DNA of 64,000 nt from positions 2,604,001 through 2,668,000 of the forward strand of contig VSJF01000001.1 in assembly GCA_009739215.1 (NCBI GenBank), read 5' to 3'. Positions within the stretch are counted from its first letter, which is position 1, and every line of letters starts with the position of its first letter. Shown here one piece after another: positions 49,383 through 62,482 of this stretch. The notes beneath the pieces were generated by a model. It searched no databases and had not been told where the DNA came from. It saw nothing but the letters and a program-made list of their open reading frames with translations. A program made the translations under genes and the position numbers. Source of the stretch: Floccularia luteovirens (taxonomy: Eukaryota; Basidiomycota; Agaricomycetes; Agaricales; Squamanitaceae).

Positions 49383-50167
49383 CGAATGCCTCGGGGTGTG
49401 CTGCGTGCATGCATTTAGGCTGATTTCTTCCTCTCTTCCCCTTCTTAGAGCATTGAGAAAGACGTATGGTTGTGGATGGTATGAGTATGTGGATCTGGTA
49501 TCTTCTCTTCCTTTTCGACTTCTCCTTCGTTTCTTTTTCCCAACGACTACGATGACACCCTTCTTCCTCGCATCCGACGTTTTCCTATCTCGTTCCTGCG
49601 CATCATCACACCACATAACGCCCATCTCAAAAACTGATAAAATTATCTATGTACTTGTATGGAATCCGAGCACCTTCCGTTCTCCACAATCCAATTGACT
49701 CACACGACCTTTCCCCCTTTTTTTTCTTAATCAATCTATTGTAGTGATGTACCTGTTATGTATTCGTAGACTTGTGCCCTCTGGAACTATCTCCAACTTG
49801 CTTTCGCTTTTTAGTTTTATCTATCCTGCTGCTCATCTCTTTTTGATTATAGTTTGATTAGTTCATAGCACATCCACTCATTATCGGCATCATATCTATG
49901 TATTGACTGCATCATCAGTCCTGTTTAAAGAGGTGGGCTACGCCCGCAAACTACTTTTCTGGGACACCTTTTCTCCCACTCAACTCGGCCGAGCATCCAT
50001 GTAAATACAAAACGATTTTTGCTCAAGAACAACATGAAATACGATATATACATAACAGCAGTAGACATAAGTAAAAGATGAACGGTAAACGAGACATATT
50101 TGTTTATATGCACTCCTTTTTGATAACCTAGGTTGGCCTCGCCAATAAATTTTAATGAATAATATGC
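49383..50167. other. Convergent 3' flank region
   Basis: 785 bp between the stops of SNF1 (+) and the Tra2-like gene (-). Pyrimidine-rich and AT-rich tracts, no gene supported. A 109-codon plus frame (49369-49698) overlaps the true SNF1 end in another frame and is a shadow. Confidence 0.5.
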
Positions 50168-51092
50168 TTAGTGCCTTCTGTCATCATACCCACCACGACC
50201 TCCTCTGTCATAGTCGCGGCCACCACCGCTGTATCGATCACGGTCACGGTCACCACGATATTCTCTGGGAGGTCGATCATAGTCCCTGCCACGATAATCA
50301 TCATATCGTCCACCGCGTCCACCACGGCGGTCATCGTGTTCACGCGAATAACGGCTATCGTAAGGCCGAGGGTCGTAGGGTCGTTCAACTATATGTAGTT
50401 TGCGATCAAATCGAATACCTTCGAGAAGGAGCAGTCCAAGACTTACAGTCATTTCTTTTCGGCGGGCCGTAGTATCTTCCTGGAGTTGGGGTCCTGGCAC
50501 GTCCACGACGAGCCTAGAAAGGGGATTAGAAATTATTGGCAGCTATTTTCAATTGCTAGGGTGACATACTTTTTCAACATTCATAACCTTGCCCATGAGA
50601 TCGGTAGAATTGAGAGCAGCAATAGCAGCATCTGCTTCCTCCGCGGATTCCATTGTAACAAATCCAAACCCACGGGATTCTCGTGTATGAGGGTCGTACA
50701 TGACGGAAGCCTTCTTAACCTGGAACAGCGTAACATCAGAAAGTGTACAACAGAAAGAAGGAAGGAAAAACGTACACGCCCTACTTTTGCGAAAGCTGCT
50801 TCCAAATCGCGAGTATCTACTTTTTGACTGAGCCCAGAAACGTGCAAGTTATTTCCAGGATTTTGACTAGGATCCCCGCCGCGACTGATTAGTTATACCA
50901 TTACAACAAAACGGTGGCATGAACAGCCAGGATAGAACCCGAACACAAAAAGGAGACTGACCCTCTTTCACCATCACGAGGATGAGCTCCCGGACTCCTA
51001 CTCCTGGACCGTCGCATTAAGTCCCCATGACGGTCCCTTCCTGGGGAGCGACCACCTCCATTACCTGTCCAGCTCGGTTCGTCGGTGGACAT
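50168..51092 (-). CDS. Transformer-2-like SR splicing factor
   Basis: Predicted 225 aa from exons 51092-50962, 50884-50776, 50719-50570, 50513-50447 and 50388-50168. A short RS region (RRSRSRSPGAHPRDGER) precedes one RRM: NNLHVSGLSQKVDTRDLEAA contains RNP2, and ESRGFGFVTMESAEEADAAI contains RNP1 (GFGFV). The linker ARRGRARTPTPGRYYGPP is the classic Tra2 linker after the RRM. The C-terminus is rich in Arg, Gly, Tyr and Asp (RGDRDRDRYSGGGRDYDRGG). By family it binds GAA-type exonic enhancers and promotes splicing. Start at the first ATG after an in-frame stop. Confidence 0.9.
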
Positions 51093-51775
51093 GGCGCTCC
51101 CGTTTCCTAGGCCCACCTCATGTGTGGGTATGCTGATCCCGCTATTTGTAGGGGCAATGTCTTGCGATTGCCATGCTGGAAAGGGTAAAGAGAGCGAAAA
51201 AATATGTCAGGGCGTGATAAGGTTGGATTTTGGTTGAATGCAGATGGAAATACGGGTGGGCGACAAATGTGTAAGTGCGAATTGAAAAATTCCTGCTCCC
51301 GTTTGTCATGGAGATGAAAAAAAAATTATGGATGAGAAAAAGAGACGGGGACTGTGTATATGCCGTCACCGTGAGTAGATTCATGGTCGTAAGTCGAAAA
51401 GTCAGCCGTCAGCCAACTAAATGACTGGATAGTGAGAGGCGCATATGTGAAACTAGGGGAACATTCTGGGGTAGGCTTTCAAGTTGTACAGTACTGATCG
51501 ACATTGGCGGTGGCCGGAAAAAAAGAAATAGCGACTGCAGAGCTCGTCGTTGTCGTGGCTGATGTTGAAACGTACCGTCATCCATTATTGAGACTTTTGG
51601 GATATTATGTTTGTCGTGGTAAGAGTTGTGAGCGCTTGCCTCCTGCGCAATTCCCTTTGTTTGCTCCTTATAGCTCTGGCAAGCATACACAAACAGGCAC
51701 AATCAATAAACTCGGTATACCCCGAGTTTAGATCAATGCAACTGCAAATTTTGAAGAAAAAAACATATCTCATCT
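51093..51775. promoter_or_regulatory. Divergent intergenic region, TRA2-like / UTP14
   Basis: 683 bp between divergent start codons; no coding sequence is supported. It should contain both promoters and 5' UTRs. A TATA-like tgtgtatatg occurs at 51354-51363. Confidence 0.4.
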
Positions 51776-54700
51776 ATGGTCAAATCAGCCAAACAAGCAC
51801 TTATAAAACATACTAGCAGAAAAATCTCTGGTAAATTCAAGTCATCAGCAAGTAAAGCTAATGCTGCAGGATATGAAAAACGACGTGCTCGTAAAGAAAA
51901 ATCAAATCAACTAAACTCCTCAGATGTGTATGAATACTTGCCTGAGAAAGCTCGTCGATCAAAATTGGGCTTAGACCTGGATCGTGATGAGGCTATTTCC
52001 TTTGGAACAGGTCTCGACGATGATGAGAATAATGCCGACCACGGCAATGGCGAATTAAGGGCACGATTGATTGGAGCGGATGAAGACGACGAAAGGATTG
52101 ATAGTGCCGATGATGAGGAAATAGATAGTGATGCTGCTTTTGAGGAGAGCGATGAGGAACGGTTTGCTGGATTTTTCTCAGAAAAGGTCTCTATCCCAAT
52201 GTTTACCTTCTGCTACATTTCGCTTATAAATTAGTTTTTATTTGAAGAGCAAGCCCTCACATAAATCAAAACCTCAAGTCCGATTTGCCGACGTGGATCT
52301 TAATGAGGATGAAGCACCGAGTGACGATGAAGAGGAGGAACAAGTTGAACAAAGTGGCGATGAGTTTATTGATTTATTGGATGTGTTGGATGGCAAAGGA
52401 GATATTGATATGGGTAGTGATGATGAACTCGCAAATTCCAAACCCAGAGATGAGCGACCAATGAAGGAGATACCTAACGGCAATGACGACGAAGAAAGCA
52501 GTTATGGAGGCTCAGACGAAGAGGAGAGTGCCGAGGATGATGATGGTGACGATACCGAGAATGATACGGTTCACGCCGCTTCCAAAGAGTACTCCCCAAT
52601 ACCGATTGCACCCTCAGACGACGAGGAATCGCCAGAAGCCCTGGAAGAACTGCAAAATTTCATTTCTAATCTTGATCCAATGTCGAAGAAGCGCAAAACC
52701 CCAGGAGATGCCGCCTCAATACCTGACACTCGTTCACGTAAGAGGAGGATCATGGAAGAACGCACAGAGGCTGGTGTGGAAAACGAATTCCGTGCTCATT
52801 CTTTAAGTATAAGTATTTGTTAGCTCTCAATATATCATGCTAACAGACTATCTCCGTGTTAGGTGCTAAATTGAATCTGGATGACCTCTTGGCCCCTCTT
52901 GCATCAAAATCGTCAACTCTTCAATCTCTCAAGAAGTCTGTTAAAGTACTGGCACCAACTTCGTCGGCATCAAAAGCGAAAACACTTCCAGCTCCACTTC
53001 CACATCGCACACAAGAACGATTAGATCGCCAAGCTGCATATGAGCAGACTAAAGAAGAAGTCAACAAATGGTCAAGTACCATGAAGCGAATCCGGGAGGT
53101 TTGTACAAATCATCCAAACGTTATATGTGTATACTCAGCGTATTTTCAGGCGGAACATCTTAGTTTTCCTTTACAAGTTCCTAAGGTAGAGCGTGTATCC
53201 AACCTCGAGTTGGCCGCCAAATTCAAGGTCACAAATTGTCGTGTACCCTCATCATAATATTGAAGTATCTATTTAGCCTACGACGGAGCTGGAAAGTGCG
53301 GTTGACGCACTTCTCAAAACTGCAAAACTACGTGAAGAGGATATTCACGACACCGAAGAAATGATGCTTCAAGCCAACAAATTATCGGTTGAGGAAGTCG
53401 CAGCACGGAGAAATGAGCTACGAAAAATGCGCGAGCTTATGTTTCGGGCGGAGGTGAAGGCGCGACGCATGAACAAGATCAAAAGCAAAGCGTACCGCAG
53501 GATAAAACGAAAAGAGAAGGAAAAACTAGCTGAGAAGATCGATGAAAACGAGGAAGGAGGCGGCGAAGAAGTGCTCAAACATGAGTTGGAGAGGGCGAGA
53601 GAGAGAGCTACGCTTAAACATAAGCATACAGGGAAATGGGCCAAGCAGATGAAGGGAAGGGAGCTTGACGAGGATAGCAGGCGGGATATTGAAGACATGC
53701 TTGCGAGGGGTGAAAAATTGAGAAGAAGGATTAGAGGTGTTGGAAGTGATAGTAGTGACGGCGAGGACGACGACAGCGAGGATGAAGGAAATGGATCTGG
53801 CGAAAACGATATTGAAAAGGTTCGACAGGACGCCTTCGATGAGTTGAAGCAGCTCGAGCTCGCCGACCAAAATCTGGGCATTCGGCAGATGCACGGCAGG
53901 GGTGTTTTTGAGATGAAGTTCATGAAAAATGCAATGGCGCGGAGCCAGCAAGCCGCAGATAAACTGGCTGATGATTTTATCCAAGAAATGGGTAGTATAT
54001 GTGACCAACCAGATGATAACGGAAGCGTAGTGGAAACCAGACAAGTTGACCCATCCAGTGGATTTGTTGCTCAGAGAGCAGGAGGGCGTATCGTTTACCG
54101 TCCTGGAACAGATGTGCGCTCTTCTACTCAGGGAAATGGTATATTATTGATTGACAATAATTTTCCTAGGTAAACCAAATGACGGTTCTACGCCCACTCG
54201 GCTCATTAGCATCTGACACCTCGAGTGTGACACTCAAATCAACCGATCTTCTCTCACCTCCACCGCCTTCTCCTAAAGTGTCGAAACAACCTTCCACTTT
54301 TGCGCCCCCTGCTGAAACTACAAATCCTTGGCTCGCATTTCATGGCTCGGATGGGACCCCGAAAGCGCCTAAAATGACCAACGAGGTAGTAATAGGCAAG
54401 GACAGTAAAGCGGCAGAAAAATCAAAAAATAAACTGAGGAAACAGGCGCGCAAGAGGGATGAAGAGCGTGAGATGGCAAGGGATGATGCGACAATGGAAA
54501 TTTCAACAGAAAACGTTCTAACAGCACCCTCTGAACTATCAAATGGCGCGGAAAAACCGAAGTTAGGAGCAGGGAATGATGTAAATGGTGACGATTCGGA
54601 TGTGGATAGCGAGGTGGAAGCGCAGGAGCAGAATTTGGAGATGCTGAAAAAGGGCAAGGGCAAAATCAAGGGATCGGCAGCATTCAAACAGCGAGATCTT

Positions 54701-55314
54701 GTAGCCCTAGCCTTTGCCGGCGACAATGTTGTTCAGGTAACTCGACTTCAAACAAACTCTTATCATGTACTTAATAGCCTCGTTCTTGCAGGAATTTGAA
54801 GCAGCTAAGCGACGAGAGATAGCAGAGGATGCACCTCGCGAAGTGGATACCACAATTCCAGGCTGGGTAATGGATGCTATTACGAAACATATCGACATAT
54901 ATGCTCATTAACTATATTGACTTACAGGGTTCCTGGGGCGGAATTGGAACGCGACGCCTTCCACCCAAACCACAACGCATCAAAAAGATAGCCGGGATCG
55001 ACCCAACAACGCGGGCAGATTACAATAAGAAAAACATCATCATATCTGAGAAGCGGGATAAGAAAGCTGCAAAGTATCTTGTGAAAGACCTTCCTTATCC
55101 GTACACAAGCAAAGCGCAGTTCGAGCGTACAATGGAGCAGCCACTTGGCACGGAGTGGAATACCCGCGTAGCATTCCAAAGAGGAACGTTGCCGAAGGTG
55201 GTGAAAAAGGTAAGGATTTACGTCGTCTCTTTTTGTGGAGATTAACAACTGAATTGCTGCCACCTATTTTTCCAGCCCGGGGTGGTTATCAATCCCTTGG
55301 AAAAGTTAACGTGA
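51776..55314 (+). CDS. UTP14: Utp14, SSU processome component, one extra base as sequenced
   Basis: Exons: 51776-52186, 52248-52806, 52863-53098, 53150-53227, 53277-54138, 54170-54736, 54792-54866, 54928-55209, 55276-55314. The protein is highly acidic with DE-rich runs. Family landmarks: SKLNLDDLL-like AKLNLDDLLAPLA; LPHRTQERLDRQAAYEQTK; KIKSKAYRRIKRKEKEK; TNPWLAFHGSD; GSWGGIGTRR; and the closing DLPYPYTSKAQFERTMEQP with GVVINPLEKLT. In exon 6 the frame switches once between 54170 and 54213 (0-frame stop TGA at 54213-54215); one surplus base restores 1,035 aa. Utp14 activates the helicase Dhr1 during 40S maturation in the nucleolus. Confidence 0.92.
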
Positions 55315-55505
55315 ATTTAATTAATCTGTTATGTTTGTATATACACCGCATGTTGGCATTTAGTTGTAACCGTTGACATCCATCCATCTATACAAGCCAC
55401 CCAATTACTACTCCCGTTAATTATGTTATTGGTCATGAAAAAATGCAATATAGTACAGTTATATAGGTGTACGTCTAGATTGGTCATAAAATCGAAAAAT
55501 TTCCA

Positions 55506-58047
55506 CTAAGTTGCTTTACCCATCGCGAGACTGACAATGACATAGAGATTCGCTGCTACAACAATTAGCCATATACACACTCCTATCACGATTATAACTT
55601 TGTTGTTGCTGTAGTCGACGGTTCCATTGTCAGCATTTTCTATATTTGAAATTGTCCCTTTGTCCTGCTCAACAGTAGGAGAGGAAGAGGCTGATAAAGT
55701 AACCTCGACGGGTTCTCTGCGTACGCTCATGATTGCTTTTGAAGAGGTACACCATAGAAGAGGGAATGTGATGAAGGGCAAAACGATGGAAAGAACGACT
55801 TGAGAAGCAACAAGGAGGGTGTCAACACCGGAGCGACCGACAGCAATTGCGACGACCATGGATGGAATCATAGCTATCAGTCGTGTGACCAGTCGACGAA
55901 TTACGGGCTGCAATAAATTTTGAAATTACAAATCCAGAAATCACTGATCAGGTGATTAATGACATACAGAGACCCGCCAATGGAGGAAACCTTCTGACAC
56001 GGCTTGACCAGAAACAGTAGCTATAATCGATGAACTCTGCATCAACTTTGGTCAGAAATTCGATCTCCGGATTCTCAAAAAAGGAACCAAGTACCTGCCC
56101 AGCAGCTAAGAGTGCAACGGCAAATAATGTGGCTGCCGCTGTTGATACAAAAATGTACGGGTTTGTTTCCTTCAAGCCAAAAAAGTGACTGAATGTGCTT
56201 ACGCTTTCCTACTAAATCGCGAATGAGATCGTAAGCATCAAACAAGCTGGCCGGCGTCTCTGTTTTTCCTTGTGACCCTCTCCCAAAGTAGAAGACGGCG
56301 GCAGCCAAGATTAGAATCCTGTCAGATGATAGTGATTAACACAGTGAGGATTGAATATCCTCAAAGGGATGACATACAAGGAGTTGATCATCACTGCAAA
56401 TCCGAGGAGACTCGCTACGACGTCAAATATACCATGATACAGATGCGCCTTGACGAATAATAAAGGGTTGTTATCGTGGTCTGAATGTCGGGTGACGGAC
56501 GTTGAATGCTGGCTAGGTGGGGGAATGCGAAAGGCGTTCAGGACTGACTCCTTGCGGCTCTCGTAAAAGCCACGGAAACGGGATACAGTGATCCGTTGGG
56601 ATTCAGCTGAGACATCAGAATCTTTGCTTTCGGTTGTAGACAAGAGAAGTTTCTTATCAATTTTCGGGCGAAAGGAAATTCGATCCTGAGTAGCAAGTGC
56701 TGAACCTAGGAACAAGCTGTGGGGCATGACCGTAGCTCCCAAAATACCGACAGCTGAAACAGAAACCAATTAGATATTTCATAGTTTGCTGAAAAGAGGA
56801 AAGGGGTGCACATGTGTATAACCCCCCAGAAGCAAAGATGTGCTTCGATGGGACGTAACCCTTAAAAGCATCAGCCCAGTTGACATCCACTTTGGATATG
56901 ATGACAATCATGCAGACGAGAACAGCTATGACCTGATAAGGAACACGATACATGTCAGAACACCCATGTGACAAAGAGGTTACCAAAACAATGTACCATG
57001 CTCGCTATCAGGAATTCAAACATGCGCACTGGTTTACCGCGCAGGGGATCCCCCATAGCAAGGATGATGAATACGTCTAAAGCAGTGAGGAGAACCCCAT
57101 GCCACAATTCTAAGCTCGGGAAGAGCATTGACAACGCAATGGCAGAACCCAACAGTTCAGCGAGGTCAGTTGCGATTATAGCTACTTCTGCCAGGAGGTA
57201 AAGCGGGTATAATCCCAACCATCGGTAAAGCAATGTGTGCTTTGGCCTGTTGTACAAGAGCAGACGGCTGTGGGAAGCCAAGTCTGTGAAAACAAATCAG
57301 TTCCCAATACTATGCTGCGGACGTGGCAAGATAGCGACAAGAATAGGAGAAACGCGCCCGGGGACGATTAAGACGGCATTAAGCATATAAAAATAGCCCG
57401 GCCTAGACATTCCAAGAAACACAATAATGGTGCAAACTGCTCAGTGGCTAGTCAATATCAGAGCATATCTGTGGATTCAGAATCTCTGGGCATTGATGTC
57501 ACTGATGAGCAGAGCTAGGGTAGGCATCATGATGCCGAATCACCAAAGAAATATCGTGCCGATGATCTTTTGTGATCCGGTTACGAACCACCGGGCCAGG
57601 AAAGTTATACAGATAACAACCCAAAAACCTAATGAACAGATGATACATACCGAGTCCTGTAACACATCCAAGTCTGCTGGCAAGGACCTGTACCCACTGA
57701 TTCAATCGTCATCAACAATCAAATTGCTGTTGTTACTGACCTGTAAAAACGCTGCGAAAAGTCCGGCAAGTAATACAACAAACAACAGGCTGTAGCCGAA
57801 TTGTGATCCTGCTTGCAGATCTACACCCCAATTTCCACTGAAAAAGGGGGTATGAGTCTGGTAAAGCAAAGGCAGCTCGCGATGACATGGCCACTCACGG
57901 GTCAAAATAAGCAACAGCGCAGACGATACCAGTCCCAGTATGTTTTTTTACGTGATGTATAATTTTCGAGCCGACGGTTTTGGCACGGATAGAAAAATGG
58001 GATGGCTGATTTGTGTGGTGTTGAGGAGAGGGTGGTAGGCTTGACAT
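55506..58047 (-). CDS. NRAMP family metal transporter (Smf-like)
   Basis: Predicted 565 aa, in frame throughout: exons 58047-57899, 57837-57741, 57687-57651, 57283-56997, 56932-56812, 56753-56378, 56318-56203, 56138-56095, 56036-55968, 55907-55506. TM1 carries the metal-binding AVAYFDPGNWGVDLQAG (DPGN). TM6 has GATVMPHSLFLGSA (MPH). The transport signature GQAVSEGFL is near the end of the core. About eleven membrane segments are visible. It should import Mn2+, Fe2+ or related ions with protons across plasma or endosomal membranes. Intron 3 is 367 nt, unusually long. A phosphorylatable Ser-rich loop follows TM6. Confidence 0.93.
57284..57650 (-). other. Unusually long NRAMP intron
   Basis: The 367-nt intron has canonical ends (GTATGT...CACAG), while the other eight introns of this gene are 46-62 nt. 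It is not needed for coding: both flanks join at GL|DLAS in phase 1. No conserved RNA motif was identified by eye. Confidence 0.5.
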
Positions 58048-58508
58048 GGTGAGTGGAGAGGACAGCTAGCAAGAAAGCCAAGTCGAACTGAGCAGCCATA
58101 AGTACGACGAGGAACCCAGCACAGCGGACGAGAGGACAGACGAAACGGCGGACTGGTACCCTTCCTGCTCCTTTCATGCTTGCCACAATGCCGCCGATCA
58201 ACCCGGCCTCAGCCGATTCAAAACTCAGCCTTCACTCCGCTGCTCCTCAGCCTAACATCCAGAACCCAAGTACACTCACTTTCAACAGTGCTTCTACTAT
58301 GGCATTTCTAATATTTCTTAGGAAGCCAGTCATACAAACGGAGACCTCCTAGCGTTTGACCAGCACGTACACTATTCTTTTGGCAATCATAGCGAACCCT
58401 GCTCAGGGAAGATCATTATTTCATTATATTTCAAGGGTAGGATTTCACAAAGTTATAGCGTTCGATCTTTTATTCGCTGTCCAGTTGTCTTGTTTGTAAA
58501 GTTGCATA
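58048..58508. other. Intergenic spacer
   Basis: 461 bp upstream of NRAMP and downstream of the next minus-strand gene. It contains the NRAMP promoter; no coding sequence is supported (a 99-codon minus frame to 58201 is out of frame with NRAMP). Confidence 0.45.
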
Positions 58509-60522
58509 TTAGGTGTCGCTAATGAATGCTATTTCAGGGAAGTAACCCAGACCACCGGTTCCTTGGTTCGACCTGAATACAGTCAATCGACTAATATCAT
58601 TCATCCAAGATTCATTTACCTTTTCAGTATCTCTATTGTCTGTATAGGAACGACCATTCTGCTTTGATGAAGTAGACCAACGCTTGAAAAAACGCAGTGG
58701 AGACCCCCGCGAATTTTTTCGCGATTGTTGCACCACAGGGTCCACATGTTCTATGTCAGAGCAAATATCACTTGTACTAGTCCTAACATCACGCGGTACC
58801 GACTTGATAGTATGCCAGAGCCTTCTCCAAGCATTTCCGATTTGTTTTTCGTATGTCAGAGACCAACGACGTTGTGGGTCTGCTATTGGCGGTTCATATT
58901 TTCGAGCGCGAACCTCATTCAGTCTTAGATGTAGCGAAACATCGCCACAAGTATCTCCAATATCACCTATTCCTAAACCTCTTACGCTGAGTGTGCGTCT
59001 AGGATAAAGAGTTAGGATTAGCCGTTTCGGGAGTATCTATATCATGAGGTCGAAGGCTATTGATAATCGGATTTGGTGGCTCTGGGGTTGGAAATGTTAG
59101 CGTGAGAATTGGCAAATTACTGCTTTCATCAGCTAGTTCACTGTGGTTGTTGCCTCATGGAAAGGACACTGTTTTAATGAAATAACTTTGATACAAATGA
59201 AGACTTACCTTGGTGCGTTCTGTACTTTGACTCCCAAAAATGGTCATATACGTTCATTGAATGCTGAGTTGTAGACTGTAATTCAGTTCAGAGAATCCCT
59301 TAAGCGGTACTAGCAAGCGGAATACGAGGCGAACTACTTTATATGATAAAGTGGAGCCGTAGCAGTAGTGGGTTCTCGTGTGGGTATGTTGGATACTCGG
59401 GGACTTTCACAATGTAACACGTGAAGAAAGTAGATGCTCACCTTCCTTTCTAGGACTTCCCCATAGCTTGAGTATGAGCTATCCGAGGTCGACAGATCGT
59501 GACTGGATGCAGTTTTCGCAACCCCAAACTTCACACTCGCCTTACTCGAATTATTGTTATCTTCCAATATCGGGGATAACTCAAGCCCAAACACTTTCGA
59601 ATAGGATTGAGAATGTGACTGGGTACGCGGTCTTGGCGCCTTTAAAGTCCACGGAAAGGTATACAGCACAAATTTTAAGTAGTAACTTTTCATCCACGTA
59701 CTTTATTGCTTATTAATCCACTAGCTGTTGTAGCTGGTGATTCAGGAGTTACGAATATAAAATTATTATTCTTTGGGATGGAATGAGATTCTGTGGGCTT
59801 TGGCGGACTTTAGGTAAATGAAGGAAGGATACTAACGTCAACACCCTTGTCAATTGTAAATGGGAAGCTGGTTTCTTTGTTTCTTCGGTCGGCACGCACC
59901 GCATATGATGAGGATACATTAATTGGGTTGCTTTTTGGATTTAAGTTGACCTGTGATATGAACGGTCAACAACAAAAACTGCATATATGTTCTCGTTTTG
60001 GGTTGGAGTATACCAAAGATCAGTCCGAGGGTTACGGACAGTCCTTTTTTGATACTATGAATGCATTGGTACCCGTGGATGGGTGTGGGTGATATATAAA
60101 TTTTTGCCTTACCGAGGAAGTTACCTAATATATGCATTCGTAATAAGTTGTAATCCCATATAACAATATTAGTTTTCATACGGTCAATGAGGCATAATAC
60201 GGCGTTCCATGAGTTGGTCCATAACGTAATGGACTATCTCGCAGAGAGTTATACCAACGTCCTTCTTGATCATAGAAATTGGGATGTCCGACGGAGGTAG
60301 GGATCTTATGGCAAGGTTGAATACTTAACGTTAACGCCCATATGACATAAAAACTCACATCTGTCGAAGGCGCTACAGGGCAATGGCAGGAACAACAGCA
60401 TATGGTGTGTCTTCGGTCTTGCTGAACAAATCTTGCATGCGCATTTGTGCCTATCCGTAATGGAATGCTGTATCGCCTGGATTCAGATCGTAAGGATAGG
60501 GTCTGCGCTATATAGCTTGTAT
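58509..60522 (-). CDS. Unrecognised multi-exon protein, 5' end unresolved, one extra base
   Basis: Coding exons chain in phase on the minus strand: 60522-60359, 60304-60182, 60107-60036, 59950-59837, 59797-59702, 59639-59442, 59403-59338, 59275-59209 and 59132-58509. Within the last, a TAG at 58999-59001 interrupts the frame; skipping one base (TCC T AGA CGC) opens 160 more codons to the stop. The first seen exon needs one base from an upstream exon I could not place. The sequence is Ser-, Pro- and Arg-rich with a Cys/His knot (ICCCSCHCP) and a basic region (NAWRRLWHTIKSVPRDVR). No family recognised. Confidence 0.5.
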
Positions 60523-62482
60523 CTACATATTAGCAACGAGAAAAAGGAAACTAAGATAAGATAAGGTCTGGAGCAGGTGATAAGAACAAGTATACGGACC
60601 GTGTTCCGTTGTTCTGTTCTTTACGCGATAAATTGGCTCGGTGACAGAGGGGGGAACGCTGAAGTTCTACACAACAGAGCTAGATTTAGCTGAGTAGCCA
60701 CAACTGTTGGGATCTTGAAGTCCAATCACCAACACACGCACTGGGTGGGGTAAAACAATCATGGATATAAGCCGTAGCGCTGAATGAAACATGGCCGATT
60801 ACGCGAAATATATGGTTTGAGTTGGAGAAGGGTACCGCGGTGAGTGAGAAGATAAAATAAAAGTACAAAGTACAAAACGGAAATTTTTGGTTTGCCTATG
60901 AAAATAATGGATGCACGTGCGCACGCACGCTGACGCCTGAAATGGCATCTTGACATAGATATGTTGTTAAGATTTTATCGTTGCAGGGTGAGTATATTCG
61001 CACACCAAGGCAGAAGTCTATCAGCCCGAGGCACATACATTAGAAGATTCACCATTCTACATCAGCAGCCGCTTCTTGATGAAATTGGTACACACATGAC
61101 AAAAAGTATGACCCCCCAGCTGTTGGTATATTGTATATCCATGGACTTTTATAGGACCGTCGAACCAAGTCATCTTTCAGTATCTCAATTCAATAATATC
61201 CCAAAAATACCTGGCATGACATGATGAAAGATGCGACATAGCTGTCGTGGTTACAATCGACTTCTGTTCCCGCTACAGACCTTCTATCCTTGGATTGTAA
61301 GCAGAAATATGAACCCCTAAACCTAGGACAGAGTATGGTGGCGATTCTAGACACGTTTCTGTAGCGTGGCCTTTCCGCCTATGTCATCCTTATGGGAAAA
61401 ATGAATAGGTTCAAAAAGGTTCAAAACCCGTTATCAGGGAATTCGGGCTCGGTGTACATAAGGAGCATGGTCAGCGCTAAGCCACAATGCTATTTGTTCA
61501 ATTGGGTATCAGATCTAGAAATCTGAATGAACCTTGATGAAACTGGTTTTGATTCGAATGAATTGGAGATGTTGTAGGCGGCAGCAATCTGAATTCTCAA
61601 GACGAACTGGTCCCGCTTTACGCATATGTATACGGATTCCTGTTGGTATCAAAAAAAAAACAAGATCAACTTGAATCCAGATATTGCATAGAAACATCTA
61701 AGATGTATGTAAATAAACACACCAGACATGAACACGAGGTGATTTCTTGGACATCTGAGCCAAAGTCAAAGATGATGGTGTTACAGGACATCTGAACAAT
61801 TTAGAACTGACTCCACCTTATGCTATTTCACTAATAGAAAATGATATCAACTTATTCGGCGGAGTTGCCATCACCATTTTAAAAAACATACATCAGTCAC
61901 GTGTAACAAAATTCACGTTAACTTGATACCATCAGGATCCAGCCAAGTTATAAACAATGTTTCCAAGGGTTTGCACATAAATAAACATAGATCTATAGCA
62001 GCGTTCAGTTATTGACGACCCCCAGATCCCACGGAACTTCCAATCAGTTTTTACGTTTTACCTAACACTCTATAGTGTGGAGCTGGGCTAACATATACGG
62101 CTGGCGAGAAGTCTCAGCTTCGTTTTGATGTTGTTACTCACACTTTCCCTTTTCGGGTCACCGTGACACTACCGTGTGACAACAACTCTGCGCTATCATC
62201 GTGGCATCTAATGCCCAATTCTTTGCGCGGTAGCGATGAAAACATTAGATTTCATGATATGTTAGGATAAAGTAATAGTAGGGGACATATCAAATGGGTA
62301 GTATAGAGAATTCAGAATTTTTTGTCAAATCAAGGAACTAAATGATGTAAAAAGTAGAATACTGTACGGAATACTGTACGAAAAAACTAAACTATGAGCA
62401 GAAAATGAGCGTATAGCAATAGAAAACACACTGACATAGCAGTGCGAAAGTGCTGAGGATATGTGTGTGGAAAATGTGACAT
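60523..62482. other. Intergenic region
   Basis: No gene supported over about 2 kb apart from the missing 5' exon(s) of the preceding gene, probably within 60523-60800. Short frames (for example 60961-61224 plus) look random. Confidence 0.45.
62357..62380. repeat. Perfect 12-bp direct tandem repeat
   Basis: The unit gaatactgtacg occurs twice back to back about 100 bp beyond the alpha-kinase stop codon. Probably a neutral tandem duplication. Confidence 0.8.

Noticed and set aside
53369..54044. Long minus-strand open frames opposite UTP14
   Set aside because: They mirror the Glu/Lys/Asp-rich coding strand (Ser/Phe/Leu-rich shadows) and have no independent support.
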